From assembly GCF_004682055.1 (NCBI RefSeq), contig NZ_QUZU01000014.1, positions 62,001 to 126,000 of the forward strand: a DNA stretch of 64,000 nt, in the 5' to 3' direction. The notes beneath the pieces were generated by a model, which saw only the letters and a list, made by a program, of their open reading frames with translations, was not told where the DNA came from and searched no databases. Shown piece after piece: positions 9,598-19,755 of the stretch. A program made the position numbers and the translations under genes. This DNA comes from Pseudomonas kairouanensis. GTDB lineage: Bacteria > Pseudomonadota > Gammaproteobacteria > Pseudomonadales > Pseudomonadaceae. Position 1 is the stretch's first letter. The number at the start of each line of letters is the position of its first letter.

Positions 9598-10872
9598 TTA
9601 CTGTTTTTGCGGATCGAACTGTTTATCGCGAATAAACAATGCCGGTATCACTGCGCAAATGAAGTAGGCGCCGCCCATCACCAGAAAGCCCATGCCGATG
9701 GAGCCATGGGACGCCAGGAAACCAATGGCCGCCGGCGCCACCGCCGCACCAATACGGCCGATGTTGTAGGCCCCCCCCACGGCCGAGCCGCGAAACTTGG
9801 CTTCGAAGCTTTCAGTCATGTACGTGGCGTTGACGCCATAGGGAATCCCGTAGAGAAAGCCAAACACCACCAGCATCCACAGGATATTTTCCGGGCTCTG
9901 GAACAGCACGATCACCGGCAGGAACACCGCCGTGCCGAGGGCGCCGAACGCAAACACGCTGCGGCGTCCCAGGCGGTCGGCGGCCAGGCCGGCGAGGATC
10001 TTGCCGAAAATCATCGCGGCGTAGGTGCCGACCATATAGCTGGTCATCGACTTGAAGTTCATCCCCAGTTCGCTTTCCAAGTAGGACGGCATCCAGTTGT
10101 TCACGCCGTAGTAACCGAACTGCAGGAAGCCTGCGGTCAGGGCCCAGAGCAGGAACATGCGGCTGGCCTTGGGGTCGCTGAAGATCAGCTTGAACATGCC
10201 GTCGGGTTTTTTCTTCAGGGCGTTGCGGGTGCCGCTGGCTTTGTCTTTTGCGCGTTCGGCCTGGGCGGTGATCCAGGCCTGGGGTTCCGGTACCAGGCGT
10301 TGCATCAGCACGGCGAGGATCACCGGGATGATCGCCACGTAGAACAACCAGCGCCAGCCGTGCTCGGGCAGGATCCAACCGGCCAATAACGTGGCCACGA
10401 TGTAGCCCACCGACCAGCCAGCCTGCAGGGTGCCCAGCACGGTGGTGCGGTAGCGGGTGGGCACGTATTCGGCCATCAGGGTGTTGCACGCCACATACAG
10501 CGCGCCCAGGCCAAGGGAGGCGAAGAACCGGGTACTCGCGAACTGCCAATAGCTGTGGGTCATGCCCAGGACGGCCGTGCCCACGGAAAACAGCACGATG
10601 CTCCACACCACGGTTTTTACCCGGCCAAAACGGTCACAGGCCCAGCCACCGTAGATGCCGCCGATGGCCATGCCCGCCAGGGTAAAGCTGCCCAGGCTGC
10701 CGGCCTCGACGCTGGTCAGGCCGAACTCGGCCTTCAGGCTGCTGAGGCTGTAGGACAGCAACATCAAGTCTGCGCCATCGATCAACAGCCCGAGGAAGCA
10801 GAAGATGAACACGATAATCCACAGTTTGCTTTTTGCAGGCGACAACGCGCCCGCCGATGTGGCGACTTCCAT
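9598..10872 (-). CDS. MFS transporter, aromatic/dicarboxylic acid:H+ symporter type
   Basis: A 424-residue, 12-helix major facilitator. Family features include the loop 2-3 motif GGWACDRFGR and LAADRLGRR between helices 8 and 9. The pattern is that of the AAHS family (PcaK/BenK/DcaK-like), which imports organic acids with protons. It lies downstream of an acyl-CoA dehydrogenase on the same strand, so it probably imports the acid that the cluster at 9.6-16.8 kb degrades. The ATG at 10872 has AAGG upstream. Confidence 0.87.
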   Translation of the reverse strand: MEVATSAGALSPAKSKLWIIVFIFCFLGLLIDGADLMLLSYSLSSLKAEFGLTSVEAGSLGSFTLAGMAIGGIYGGWACDRFGRVKTVVWSIVLFSVGTAVLGMTHSYWQFASTRFFASLGLGALYVACNTLMAEYVPTRYRTTVLGTLQAGWSVGYIVATLLAGWILPEHGWRWLFYVAIIPVILAVLMQRLVPEPQAWITAQAERAKDKASGTRNALKKKPDGMFKLIFSDPKASRMFLLWALTAGFLQFGYYGVNNWMPSYLESELGMNFKSMTSYMVGTYAAMIFGKILAGLAADRLGRRSVFAFGALGTAVFLPVIVLFQSPENILWMLVVFGFLYGIPYGVNATYMTESFEAKFRGSAVGGAYNIGRIGAAVAPAAIGFLASHGSIGMGFLVMGGAYFICAVIPALFIRDKQFDPQKQ

Positions 10873-10926
10873 AGCGATACCTTGTTGTAGTTGTTAGGGC
10901 ATTGGGTATGGGTGGAGCGATGAAAC

Positions 10927-12081
10927 CTAGCGTTGCGCCGCGCGAATCATGTTGCGGGCAATCACCAGTTGCTGGATCTGCGTGGTGCCCTCGTACAGGC
11001 GGAACAGGCGCACATCCCGGTAGAAACGTTCGATGGCGTACTCGCTGATATAGCCAGCGCCGCCATGGATCTGTACGCAACGGTCGGCGACCCGGCCGCA
11101 CATTTCGGTGGCGAACATCTTGGCGCACGAGGCTTCGGTGCCGATGTCCTGGCCGTCGTCACGCTTGCGCGCGGCGTCCAGCACCATGCAGCGGGCGGCG
11201 TAGATCTCGGCCTTGCTGTCGGCGAGCATGGCCTGGATCAGCTGGAACTCGGCAATGGGTTGGCCGAACTGCTTGCGGTCGATGGCGTAGTGCAGGGCAT
11301 CGTTGAGCATGCGCTCGGCGGCGCCCACGCTGACGGCGGCAATGTGCAGGCGGCCTTTGTCGAGCACCTTCATGGCGGTCTTGAAGCCCACGCCTTCCAC
11401 GCCGCCGATCAACTGGCTGGCAGGGACGCGCACGTTGTCGAAGATCACGTCGCTGGTATGGGCGCCTTGCTGGCCCATCTTGTGATCGCGCTTGCCCAGG
11501 GACAGGCCGGGGGTGTCGCGCTCGACGATAAAGGCGCTGATCCCGCCGGAGCCGCGGATCGCCGCGTCGGTGCGCGCCATTACCGTGAAAATCCCGGCAT
11601 GGGGGGCGTTGGTGATAAAGCGCTTGGTGCCGTTGATCACGTAATGGTCGCCATCGCGCACGGCGGTGGTCTTCAGGGAGGCGGCGTCGGAGCCGGAGTC
11701 GGGTTCGGTGAGGCAGAACGAACTGAGCAACTGGCCACTGGCGAGCAACGGCAGGTAGTGCGACTTCTGTGCGTCGGTACCGTCCAGCAGGATGCCAATG
11801 GAGCCGATGCCATTGTTGGTGCCGAAGTAGGAGCGGAAGGCCGGGGAGGTGCGCCCCAGTTCAAAGGCGATGGTCACCTCTTCTTCCATGGTCAGGCCCA
11901 GGCCGCCGTAGGCTTCGGGAATGGTCAGGCCGAACAGGCCCATGTCCTGGAATTGGCTGACGATATCGGCCGGGATTTCATCGGTCTGGGCGACTTCGTT
12001 TTCCCGTGGGATCAGCGCTTGGTCGACAAACTGCGCAATGGCGTCCACCAGGATATGAAGGGTTTGTGCGTCTCGGATCAT
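10927..12081 (-). CDS. Acyl-CoA dehydrogenase
   Basis: A 384-residue FAD-dependent acyl-CoA dehydrogenase, the usual family length. Seen are the FAD/substrate segments CLTEPDSGSDAASLKT and TKRFITNAPHAG, and the catalytic base region RLYEGTTQIQ with the glutamate near residue 364. It introduces the 2,3 double bond, feeding the enoyl-CoA hydratase on the other side of the regulator. The start at 12081 has GAGGA upstream. The chain specificity cannot be read. Confidence 0.92.
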   Translation of the reverse strand: MIRDAQTLHILVDAIAQFVDQALIPRENEVAQTDEIPADIVSQFQDMGLFGLTIPEAYGGLGLTMEEEVTIAFELGRTSPAFRSYFGTNNGIGSIGILLDGTDAQKSHYLPLLASGQLLSSFCLTEPDSGSDAASLKTTAVRDGDHYVINGTKRFITNAPHAGIFTVMARTDAAIRGSGGISAFIVERDTPGLSLGKRDHKMGQQGAHTSDVIFDNVRVPASQLIGGVEGVGFKTAMKVLDKGRLHIAAVSVGAAERMLNDALHYAIDRKQFGQPIAEFQLIQAMLADSKAEIYAARCMVLDAARKRDDGQDIGTEASCAKMFATEMCGRVADRCVQIHGGAGYISEYAIERFYRDVRLFRLYEGTTQIQQLVIARNMIRAAQR

Positions 12082-12150
12082 GTGCAGTCCTCAGCGGCCC
12101 GTTTGGCGGGCCTGTTATCGTCAATCTGCCGAGGCCATGCACCTGTGCTG

Positions 12151-13008
12151 CTAGCGGGCGGCGGCCTCGATATTGTTCACCATGTGCTTGAGGCGTGGGC
12201 CGATGTCGTCTTCGAGTTTCTCCCGGGAAAGGTGAAAACTCGGTCCGCCACAGTTGAACGCCAGCAAGCCGTGTTGTGCATGCAGCATGGGCACGGCGAT
12301 GGCGTTGACATCGCGGTGCCACTCACCGATCGACATGCAATAGCCGAAGTCGGTGTAGTCCCGGAAGGCGCGTTCCAGCCCCTTGCGGATGGTCGGCCAG
12401 TCCTCCAGATGACGCTGGCGGATATGGTCGAGGATGAACTCCCGCTCGTTTTCCGGCATCGCTGCCAGGCAGGCGCGGCCTGCGGAACTCAAGTGCAACG
12501 GCAGGCGCGTGCCCACTTGGCGGCGCATGGTCATGTTCGCTTCGCCCTGGACCACGTCCAGGTACACCGCGTCCAGGCGATCCCGGGTGGCCATCGCGAC
12601 GGCTGCCTGGGCGTACTTGGCCATGGTCTCCATCAACGGGTGAGCCACGGCTCGCACCGACAGGTTCGACAACATCGCGTAACCGAAGGCCATTACCCCC
12701 ACATCCAACTGATACCGGCCCGACTGCGGCAGGTACTTGAGATAACCCAGGCGCGTCAGGGTGTGGGTCATGCGGGTGATCGTCGGCTTTGGTAGCCCGG
12801 TCTTGCGTGCCAGGTCCTGGTTGCCCAGTACGCTCTCGCTCGGCGTGAAACAGCGCAGCAGTTCCAGGCCGCGTGCCAGGGCGGTGACAAACTGGCGGTC
12901 CTTGTCCTCCTCCTCATCGTTATTCATCGGGTCAATCAGCAAGTGCTCGAAGGCGTTGTTGCTTGCAGGCAATTCGGTGCTGCCCGTGTCCGGGTTTCGA
13001 CGGCGCAT
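12151..13008 (-). CDS. IclR-family transcriptional regulator
   Basis: A 285-residue regulator with an N-terminal winged helix (about 35-95, containing QDLARKTGLPKPTITRMTHTL) and a C-terminal IclR effector domain. It is divergent from the enoyl-CoA hydratase operon and upstream of the acyl-CoA dehydrogenase/MFS arm, so it is the likely regulator of both. The ATG at 13008 has GAGG in register; a second ATG four codons earlier (13020) has no ribosome site. Palindromic repeats at 13051 and 13211 are the likely binding sites. Confidence 0.9.
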   Translation of the reverse strand: MRRRNPDTGSTELPASNNAFEHLLIDPMNNDEEEDKDRQFVTALARGLELLRCFTPSESVLGNQDLARKTGLPKPTITRMTHTLTRLGYLKYLPQSGRYQLDVGVMAFGYAMLSNLSVRAVAHPLMETMAKYAQAAVAMATRDRLDAVYLDVVQGEANMTMRRQVGTRLPLHLSSAGRACLAAMPENEREFILDHIRQRHLEDWPTIRKGLERAFRDYTDFGYCMSIGEWHRDVNAIAVPMLHAQHGLLAFNCGGPSFHLSREKLEDDIGPRLKHMVNNIEAAAR

Positions 13009-13050
13009 GTTAAGCCTCATTTTTTTATAAAATCAACAAAACAAAATCAT

Positions 13051-13069
13051 ATTCCGCACAGCGAAACTA
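13051..13069. promoter_or_regulatory. Candidate IclR operator, copy 1
   Basis: ATTCCGCACAGCGAAACTA, close to the iclR start. It matches copy 2 at 13211-13229 at 17 of 19 positions. Placement suggests autoregulation. Binding by the neighbouring IclR protein is inferred. Confidence 0.6.
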
Positions 13070-13210
13070 ATCAACGATTAGCCGTTAGTTTTTTATATGG
13101 GATAAAACGCGATAAAACAGTGGGTTATTGAGTGTTTGAACATGGTTTAAGGTTTTTACGTTTACACCCGCCAGGTCGGTACTTATGATCATGGCTAAAT
13201 ACGGAATGTT

Positions 13211-13229
13211 ATTTCGCATAGCGAAACTA
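13211..13229. promoter_or_regulatory. Candidate IclR operator, copy 2
   Basis: Contains the perfect palindrome TTTCGC-ATA-GCGAAA (13212-13226), 45 bases before the enoyl-CoA hydratase start and 160 bases from the matching copy 1. It is well placed to control the rightward operon. Confidence 0.65.
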
Positions 13230-13270
13230 GCGATAATCCCACTAATAAGAACCTCGCAGCAGGAGTGAAT

Positions 13271-14056
13271 GTGACCAGCGCAGACCAACCCGTGGTGACC
13301 CTCGACGTCCAGAGCAATGGCGTGGCCGTGGTGCGTATCCAGCGCCCCGAGGTGAAAAACGCCCTCAATACCCAGGTTCGCGAATTGCTGGCTGAGCACT
13401 TTCGTGCATTGGCCCGGCGCCGGGATGTGCGGGCCATTGTGCTGACCGGCGGTGAGCAATGCTTTGTGGCCGGTGCCGATATCAACGAGTTCGCCCATGC
13501 CGGTGCAATTGATATGTACCGCCGCCACACCGAATACCTGTGGGAAGCCATCAGCCGCTGTCCCAAGCCGGTGATTGCAGCGGTCAATGGGTTTGCCCTG
13601 GGGGGCGGCTGCGAGTTGGCGATGCATTGCGACCTGATTGTGGCCGGCGAGTCGGCGCGGTTTGCCCAGCCGGAAGTGAAGTTGGGCTTGATGCCCGGCG
13701 CGGGCGGCACCCAACGCTTGGTCCGTGCGGTGGGTAAGTTCCAGGCCATGCGCATTGCGCTTACCGGGTGCATGGTCAGCGCGAACGAAGCCCTGGCTAT
13801 CGGCATGCTCAGCGAAGTGGTCAGCGATGACCAGACGCTGCCCCGTGCGTTGGCGCTGGCCGCGCAGATCGCCGCGCTGCCGCCGCTGGCGGTGGAGCAA
13901 ATCAAGGAAGTGATGCTGGCCGGGGCCGACCTGCCGTTGGAAAGTGCCCTGGTGCTGGAGCGCAAGGCGTTCCAACTGCTGTTCGATTCCAAGGATCAGA
14001 AGGAGGGCGCCGCTGCGTTCTTCGAAAAACGCGCACCTGAGTACCGGGGGGAATAA
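13271..14056 (+). CDS. Enoyl-CoA hydratase/isomerase family protein
   Basis: A 261-residue crotonase-fold protein. Both catalytic glutamates of enoyl-CoA hydratases are present, in GGGCELAMHCD and in AQPEVKLGLMPGAGGTQR, and the oxyanion-hole segment is VAGADINEF. It hydrates a 2-enoyl-CoA to a 3-hydroxyacyl-CoA. The GTG at 13271 lies 5 bases after AGGAG; the in-frame GTG at 13265 overlaps that ribosome site and is less likely. The next gene starts 2 bases downstream. Confidence 0.9.
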   Translation: MTSADQPVVTLDVQSNGVAVVRIQRPEVKNALNTQVRELLAEHFRALARRRDVRAIVLTGGEQCFVAGADINEFAHAGAIDMYRRHTEYLWEAISRCPKPVIAAVNGFALGGGCELAMHCDLIVAGESARFAQPEVKLGLMPGAGGTQRLVRAVGKFQAMRIALTGCMVSANEALAIGMLSEVVSDDQTLPRALALAAQIAALPPLAVEQIKEVMLAGADLPLESALVLERKAFQLLFDSKDQKEGAAAFFEKRAPEYRGE

Positions 14057-14058
14057 CT

Positions 14059-15588
14059 ATGACGGTCTCGATCAACACCCTGGGACTGGTGGGCACCGGC
14101 GTCATGGGCGCCGGTATCGCGCAGATCGCGGCCCAGGCTGGTGTGGTGGTACGCCTGTTCGATGCCCGCGAGGGCGCCGCACAAACTGCCCGCGACGGCC
14201 TTGCCGCTACGTTTGCCAAGCTGGTGAGCAAAGGCAAGATCAACCCGTTGGCGATGGATGCGGCATTGACCAACCTGCAGGTCACCGAGGCCCTCGATGG
14301 GCTGAAGGACTGCGACCTGGTGGTGGAAGCCATCGTGGAAAACCTCGACGCCAAGCGCGGGCTGCTCAAGCAACTTGAAGCCATCGTCAGCCCAACCTGC
14401 ATCCTCGCCACCAACACGTCATCGCTTTCCATCACCGCCATCGCCAGCGGTTGCCAGCATCCCGAGCGCGTTGCCGGGTTGCACTTTTTCAACCCGGTAC
14501 CGCTGATGCGTGTGGTGGAGGTCATCGACGGCCTGGCAACCGCGCCGCAGGTTGGCGATGCCCTGCTGGCGCTGGTGGCGCGCACTGGCCATCGTGGCGT
14601 GCGGGCCAAGGACACCCCGGGGTTTATCGTCAACCATGCCGGGCGCGCCTACGGCACCGAAGCCCTGAAGATGCTTGACGAAGGCATTGCCGAGCGGGGC
14701 GAGATCGACCGTATCCTGCGCGATGGTGCCGGGTTCCGCATGGGGCCGTTGGAGTTGCTGGACCTGACGGGGCTGGACGTCTCGCACCCGGTGATGGAGT
14801 CGATCTACAACCAGTTCTACCAGGAGCCGCGCTACAAACCCTCGCCCCTGACCCGGCAGATGCTGGTGGGCGGGCGCTTGGGGCGCAAGACCGGCCACGG
14901 CTTCTATCAGTATGAAAACGGCCAGGTCATCCATGGCCCGCAGCCCCAACCGTTGCCCTCGGTGCACACCATGCCACCTTTGTGGATCGCCGCCGAAAAC
15001 CATGAGGACTATGAGCGCCTGAGCCGTTTAGTGATCGACCTGGGTGCCGATCTGGAAAGCGCGGCGCAACCTTCGCCCCAGGCGCTGTGCCTATTGGCAC
15101 CCTACGGCCGCGACGCCACCAGTGCCTGCGTGCACTTTGATACCGATCCGGCACGCACCCTGTGCATCGACCTGCTGACGGACCTGGCCCGCCATCGCAC
15201 GCTGATGCAAAACCCGCTCACCGCGCCGGCCATGCGTGACGCCGCCCATGCCTTGCTGGCGGCTGACGGCGTAGGGGTGACAGTGATCAGCGACAGCGTC
15301 GGTTTTGTGGCCCAACGGACGTTGGCGATGGTGGTCAACCTGGCCTGTGATATCGCCCAGCAACGCATTGCCAGCGTCGAGGATATCGACCAGGCCGTGC
15401 AATTGGGCCTGGGCTATCCACAGGGGCCGTTGGCCTGGGGTGATGCCCTGGGGCCACGGCGCATGCTGACGATTTTGCAGCGCATGAGCGAACTCACCCA
15501 CGACCCGCGCTACCGCCCCAGCCCCTGGTTGCGGCGGCGGGCGATGCTGGGTGTTTCCCTGCGCCATGAAGAGCCGACAGTCGGCTGA
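14059..15588 (+). CDS. 3-hydroxyacyl-CoA dehydrogenase, two-domain (PaaH-like)
   Basis: A 509-residue NAD-dependent enzyme. The Rossmann motif GTGVMGAGIAQ is at about 11-21, NTSSLSITAIA and the catalytic HFFNPVPLMRVVEV segment follow, and there is a second 3HCDH C-terminal domain (about 410-500), as in long PaaH-type enzymes. It oxidises 3-hydroxyacyl-CoA after the adjacent hydratase. No thiolase is encoded in the window, so the last step must come from elsewhere. Confidence 0.9.
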   Translation: MTVSINTLGLVGTGVMGAGIAQIAAQAGVVVRLFDAREGAAQTARDGLAATFAKLVSKGKINPLAMDAALTNLQVTEALDGLKDCDLVVEAIVENLDAKRGLLKQLEAIVSPTCILATNTSSLSITAIASGCQHPERVAGLHFFNPVPLMRVVEVIDGLATAPQVGDALLALVARTGHRGVRAKDTPGFIVNHAGRAYGTEALKMLDEGIAERGEIDRILRDGAGFRMGPLELLDLTGLDVSHPVMESIYNQFYQEPRYKPSPLTRQMLVGGRLGRKTGHGFYQYENGQVIHGPQPQPLPSVHTMPPLWIAAENHEDYERLSRLVIDLGADLESAAQPSPQALCLLAPYGRDATSACVHFDTDPARTLCIDLLTDLARHRTLMQNPLTAPAMRDAAHALLAADGVGVTVISDSVGFVAQRTLAMVVNLACDIAQQRIASVEDIDQAVQLGLGYPQGPLAWGDALGPRRMLTILQRMSELTHDPRYRPSPWLRRRAMLGVSLRHEEPTVG

Positions 15589-15614
15589 TTTCCCTACCTC
15601 ACAGGACAAGAACA

Positions 15615-16847
15615 ATGGGTGCTTTGACAGGTTTGCGGGTATTGGATTTAAGCCGAGTGCTGGCCGGCCCCTGGTGTGGGCAAGTGCTGGCCGACCTCGG
15701 TGCAGAGGTGATCAAGATCGAACGGCCCGCCAGCGGCGATGACACCCGTGGCTGGGGACCGCCGTGGATGAAGACCGACGCGGGCGAGTCCTCTGGCGAG
15801 GCTTCGTACTACCAGTCCACCAATCGCGGCAAGCTGTCGGTGGCCATCGATATAGCCACCCCCGAAGGCCAGGAATTGGTACGCGCGCTGGCGGCCAGTT
15901 CCGATGTGTTGATCGAGAACTACAAGGCCGGTTCCCTGGCGCGCTATGGCCTGGATTACGCGACCTTGGCCGAGGCCAATCCACGCCTGGTGTATTGCTC
16001 CATCACCGGGTTCGGCCAGACCGGCCCGCGTGCCGAAGAACCCGGCTACGACTTCATCATCCAGGGCATCGGCGGCTTGATGAGCATCACTGGCGAGCGC
16101 GATGATTTGCCCGGCGGCGGCCCGCAAAAAGTCGGCGTGGCGTTCTCCGACCTGATGACCGGCCTGTATTCCACGGTGGCGATCCAGGCCGCGCTGCTCA
16201 GCCGTGAACGCACCGGCGTTGGCCAATACATTGATATGGCGTTGCTGGATGTACAGGTCGCCACATTGGCCAACCAAAGCATGAACTACCTGGCGTCGGG
16301 CAAGGTGCCGCAGCGTTTCGGCAATGCCCACGCCAACATTGTGCCGTACCAGGTGTTCCGCGCCGCCGACCGTGACTTCATCATCGCCTGTGGCAACGAC
16401 AGCCAGTTTGTTGCCCTGTGCCAGAGCATCGGCCTGGCGCACTTGCCGGATGACCCGCGCTTTCGGCGCAACGCTGACCGAGTGGCCCATCGCGAAGCAA
16501 TCGTCGAATTGCTCTCGGCGCACTTTCTCGGCCGCAGTGCGGATGAATGGGTGGCGTGCATTCACGCCTCGAAAGTGCCGGTGGGCGCGATCAATTCCAT
16601 CGCCCAGTCCCTGGAAGAGCCCCAGGTGATCGCGCGCAACCTGATGGTCAAGATCCCTCACCCCAAGAACCCGGATTTCGCCATGGTCGGCAGCCCGATC
16701 AAAATGTCTGGCACGCCGGTGGAGTACGTGCGGCCAGCGCCGATGCTGGGGCAGCACACCGACGATATCCTTGGGCAACGGTTGGGCCTGTCAGCGGAGC
16801 AACTGGCCCAACTCAAGGCGCGTGGGATCGTCGAGCAGCAGGGTTAG
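15615..16847 (+). CDS. CaiB/BaiF-family CoA-transferase
   Basis: A 410-residue class III CoA-transferase. It has the family N-terminus [29 protein letters not shown] and a nucleophilic aspartate near residue 210 in MALLDVQVA. It probably activates the imported acid to its CoA ester. The family includes succinyl-CoA:glutarate transferases, so a dicarboxylate substrate is plausible but not shown. Its stop codon overlaps that of the convergent lldD gene by 3 bases. Confidence 0.88.
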   Translation: MGALTGLRVLDLSRVLAGPWCGQVLADLGAEVIKIERPASGDDTRGWGPPWMKTDAGESSGEASYYQSTNRGKLSVAIDIATPEGQELVRALAASSDVLIENYKAGSLARYGLDYATLAEANPRLVYCSITGFGQTGPRAEEPGYDFIIQGIGGLMSITGERDDLPGGGPQKVGVAFSDLMTGLYSTVAIQAALLSRERTGVGQYIDMALLDVQVATLANQSMNYLASGKVPQRFGNAHANIVPYQVFRAADRDFIIACGNDSQFVALCQSIGLAHLPDDPRFRRNADRVAHREAIVELLSAHFLGRSADEWVACIHASKVPVGAINSIAQSLEEPQVIARNLMVKIPHPKNPDFAMVGSPIKMSGTPVEYVRPAPMLGQHTDDILGQRLGLSAEQLAQLKARGIVEQQG

Positions 16848-17974
16848 ACCAGGGTCGAGCGGTCGATCTGCGCGATGGAGGTGACCCCGGTGAGGGTCAT
16901 GGCCACGCGCATTTCCTTGGCAAAGATGTCCAGCAGGTTTTCCACGCCGTGCTGGCCATCTGCGGCCAACGCATAGGCGGTAGCGCGCCCCAGCAGGCAG
17001 GCTTTGGCGCCCAGGGCGAGCATGCGCACCACGTCCAGCCCTGAGCGAATGCCCGAATCCACCAGCACCGTGAGGTCATCGCCCACTGCTTCGGCAATCG
17101 CCGGCAAGGCTTTGGCGGTGGACAGCACGCCGTCCAACTGACGGCCGCCATGGTTGGAGACCACGATGCCATCGGCGCCGAAACTCACGGCGTCCTTGGC
17201 GTCCTGGGGGTCGAGGATGCCCTTGATGATCATCGGGCCTTTCCAGAAGTCGCGGATCCACTCCAGGTCTTTCCAACTGATGGACGGGTCGAAATTATTC
17301 GCCAGCCAGCCGATGTAGTCTTCCAAGTGGGTGGGTTTGCCCAGGTACTTGGAGATGTTGCCCAGGTCGTGGGGGCGGCCCATCAGGCCCACGTCGAAAG
17401 CCCATTGCGGCTTGGTCACGGCTTGCAGCATGCGCCGCTGCGCCGCGAACGGGCCGGACATGCCCGAGTGGGCGTCACGGTAGCGCGCGCCGGGCGTGGG
17501 CATGTCCACGGTGAACACCAGCGTGGTAATACCGGCGGCCTGGGCGCGTTCCAGTGCGTTGCGCATGAAGCCACGGTCCTTGAGCACATAGAGTTGGAAC
17601 CAGATCGCCTGGGCACTTTGCGAGGCCACTTCTTCAATCGGGCACACCGACACCGTCGACAGGCAGAACGGAATACCTTTGTTCGCCGCCGCCTTGGCCG
17701 CCTGCACTTCACCGCGTCGCGCATACATGCCGGTCAGGCCCACGGGGCTGAGGATCACCGGCATGTCCAACGCCTGGCCAAACAGCGTGGTCTTGAGGCT
17801 CAGGCTGTCGACATTACGCAGGATGCGCTGGCGCAGGCTGATCTCGGCCAGGTCCGAACTGTTCGCCCGCATCGTGTGTTCGGCATAGGCGCCGCCATCG
17901 ATGTAGTCGAACAGAAAGCGCGGCAGCTTGCGCTTGGCGGCTGCGCGGTAGTCGGAGGCGGACGAGATGATCAT
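16844..17974 (-). CDS. lldD: FMN-dependent alpha-hydroxy-acid (L-lactate) dehydrogenase
   Basis: A 376-residue FMN-dependent enzyme that oxidises L-lactate to pyruvate at the respiratory chain. It starts [18 protein letters not shown] as LldD proteins do. Seen are DYIDGGAY near the N terminus, [10 protein letters not shown], the active-site [11 protein letters not shown] and the phosphate-binding [18 protein letters not shown]. The ATG at 17974 with GGAGAT upstream is preferred; an upstream in-frame ATG would add 21 residues unlike the family. Specificity for L-lactate rather than another hydroxy acid is by resemblance. Confidence 0.88.
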   Translation of the reverse strand: MIISSASDYRAAAKRKLPRFLFDYIDGGAYAEHTMRANSSDLAEISLRQRILRNVDSLSLKTTLFGQALDMPVILSPVGLTGMYARRGEVQAAKAAANKGIPFCLSTVSVCPIEEVASQSAQAIWFQLYVLKDRGFMRNALERAQAAGITTLVFTVDMPTPGARYRDAHSGMSGPFAAQRRMLQAVTKPQWAFDVGLMGRPHDLGNISKYLGKPTHLEDYIGWLANNFDPSISWKDLEWIRDFWKGPMIIKGILDPQDAKDAVSFGADGIVVSNHGGRQLDGVLSTAKALPAIAEAVGDDLTVLVDSGIRSGLDVVRMLALGAKACLLGRATAYALAADGQHGVENLLDIFAKEMRVAMTLTGVTSIAQIDRSTLV

Positions 17975-18026
17975 GAACGGTATCTCCACAAGGCAGGGCG
18001 GATCAGCATAGGTAAAAATCTGGCAT

Positions 18027-18045
18027 GATAAAAACAACTTTTATC
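18027..18045. promoter_or_regulatory. Inverted repeat between lldD and its LysR gene
   Basis: GATAAAA-ACAAC-TTTTATC, a perfect 7-bp dyad in the 100-base divergent promoter. It is a candidate LysR-type binding site or shared promoter element. Confidence 0.5.
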
Positions 18046-18074
18046 GCTAGCAGCCAGTCGCAAAAGGAATACGG

Positions 18075-18971
18075 ATGAACCTCAGAACATTACGCGCCTT
18101 TGTCGAAGTGGTGCGCCAGGGCGGTTTCTCCCAGGCTGCCGACGTGGTGTCCCTGACCCAGTCCACCGTGAGCAAGGCGGTCAAAACCCTGGAAGACGAA
18201 CTGGGCACGCCGTTGCTCAACCGCCTCGGCCACCGCAACGAACTGACCGCCGCAGGCGAAATCGCCTACCGCCGTGCCCAAGTGCTGCTGGCTGAACACA
18301 ACGACTTGGTGGCCGAGATCAACGACCTGCGCGGCCTCAAACGTGGCCAACTGCGCATCGGCCTGCCGCCGGTGGGCTGCGGCGTGCTGTTCGCGACCAT
18401 GTTCGCCACCTACCGCAGCCGTTACCCGGACATCGACATTGAACTCACCGAATACGGCAGCAAAAAACTACGGGAATGCCTGGAGGCCGGGGAGGTGGAC
18501 CTGGCAGCGCTGCTGCTGCCGGTGGACGAAGGCTTCGACTACCAGCCCGTGCGTAATGAACCCTTGATAGCCGTCTTGCCCAGCAACCACCCTCTGGCCC
18601 AGCGCAAGCGCATCGACTTCACCGACCTTGCGGACTCGCCGTTCATCCTGTTCGAAGCGGGTTTTGCCCTTAACGCCAAGATCCTCGCGGCCTGCGAGCG
18701 CAAAGGCGTCACGCCCCGCGTCGCCGCCCGCAGCGGGCAGATCGACTTTATCGTCGACCTGGTCACCGCCGGCCTGGGCGTGGCCTTCCTCCCCCGGATG
18801 CTCGCGCACAAACACCAGCACGCTGGCATCGCCCTGATCCCCCTCGACGAACCCCACACCGACTGGCACATCGCCCTGGCCTGGCGCGCCGGCGCCCACC
18901 TGCCACCGGCGGCTCTGGCGTGGCTGGAATTGGCTAAGGAACAACAACTTGCAACCAGCCAGCCGCTTTAA
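18075..18971 (+). CDS. LysR-family regulator divergent from lldD
   Basis: A 298-residue LysR protein with an N-terminal winged helix (about 1-60, with GGFSQAADVVSLTQSTVSKAVKTLE) and a periplasmic-binding-like effector domain (about 90-290). Divergent placement 100 bases from lldD suggests that it regulates lactate or hydroxy-acid use. The tRNA-Asn gene begins 60 bases past its stop. Confidence 0.9.
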   Translation: MNLRTLRAFVEVVRQGGFSQAADVVSLTQSTVSKAVKTLEDELGTPLLNRLGHRNELTAAGEIAYRRAQVLLAEHNDLVAEINDLRGLKRGQLRIGLPPVGCGVLFATMFATYRSRYPDIDIELTEYGSKKLRECLEAGEVDLAALLLPVDEGFDYQPVRNEPLIAVLPSNHPLAQRKRIDFTDLADSPFILFEAGFALNAKILAACERKGVTPRVAARSGQIDFIVDLVTAGLGVAFLPRMLAHKHQHAGIALIPLDEPHTDWHIALAWRAGAHLPPAALAWLELAKEQQLATSQPL

Positions 18972-19031
18972 ACGCACCGATTGCTAGAGAAAGCTTGACT
19001 TCCCCTTTTTAATCAGTAACATACGGCGCAT

Positions 19032-19107
19032 TCCGCGATAGCTCAGTTGGTAGAGCAAATGACTGTTAATCATTGGGTCCCTGGTTCGAGTCCAGGTCGT
19101 GGAGCCA
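19032..19107 (+). tRNA. tRNA-Asn (anticodon GTT)
   Basis: A 76-base cloverleaf. The acceptor 5' strand TCCGCGA pairs with TCGTGGA, followed by G and an encoded CCA. The anticodon loop CTGTTAA has GTT at 19065-19067, and the T-loop TTCGAGT is normal. It is followed at once by a terminator. Two 3' fragments of the same gene occur at 29970 and 31193, so this tRNA has served as an insertion or recombination site. Confidence 0.97.
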
Positions 19108-19114
19108 GATAGAG

Positions 19115-19144
19115 AAAAGCCTGCAGAGATGCAGGCTTTTTTTT
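19115..19144 (+). terminator. tRNA-Asn terminator
   Basis: AAAAGCCTGCA / TGCAGGCTTTT hairpin with GAGA loop and a T8 tail. The same hairpin recurs after both tRNA fragments downstream. Confidence 0.92.
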
Positions 19145-19172
19145 GCCTTGGATTTGACCGGGGTAATCGAAG

Positions 19173-19721
<549 letters not shown>

Positions 19722-19755
19722 GCAATCAAAGCGCACAGCGTGACCAGCCCAGTCC

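Noticed and set aside
12096..12112. GGCCCG/CGGGCC dyad between the acyl-CoA dehydrogenase and IclR genes as a terminator
   Set aside because: The stem is only 6 bp with no T-run; it is too weak to call.
10933..12795. A 620-codon plus-strand frame opposite the acyl-CoA dehydrogenase and IclR genes
   Set aside because: It is antisense to two well-supported genes, with low-complexity His/Gly/Ala composition.
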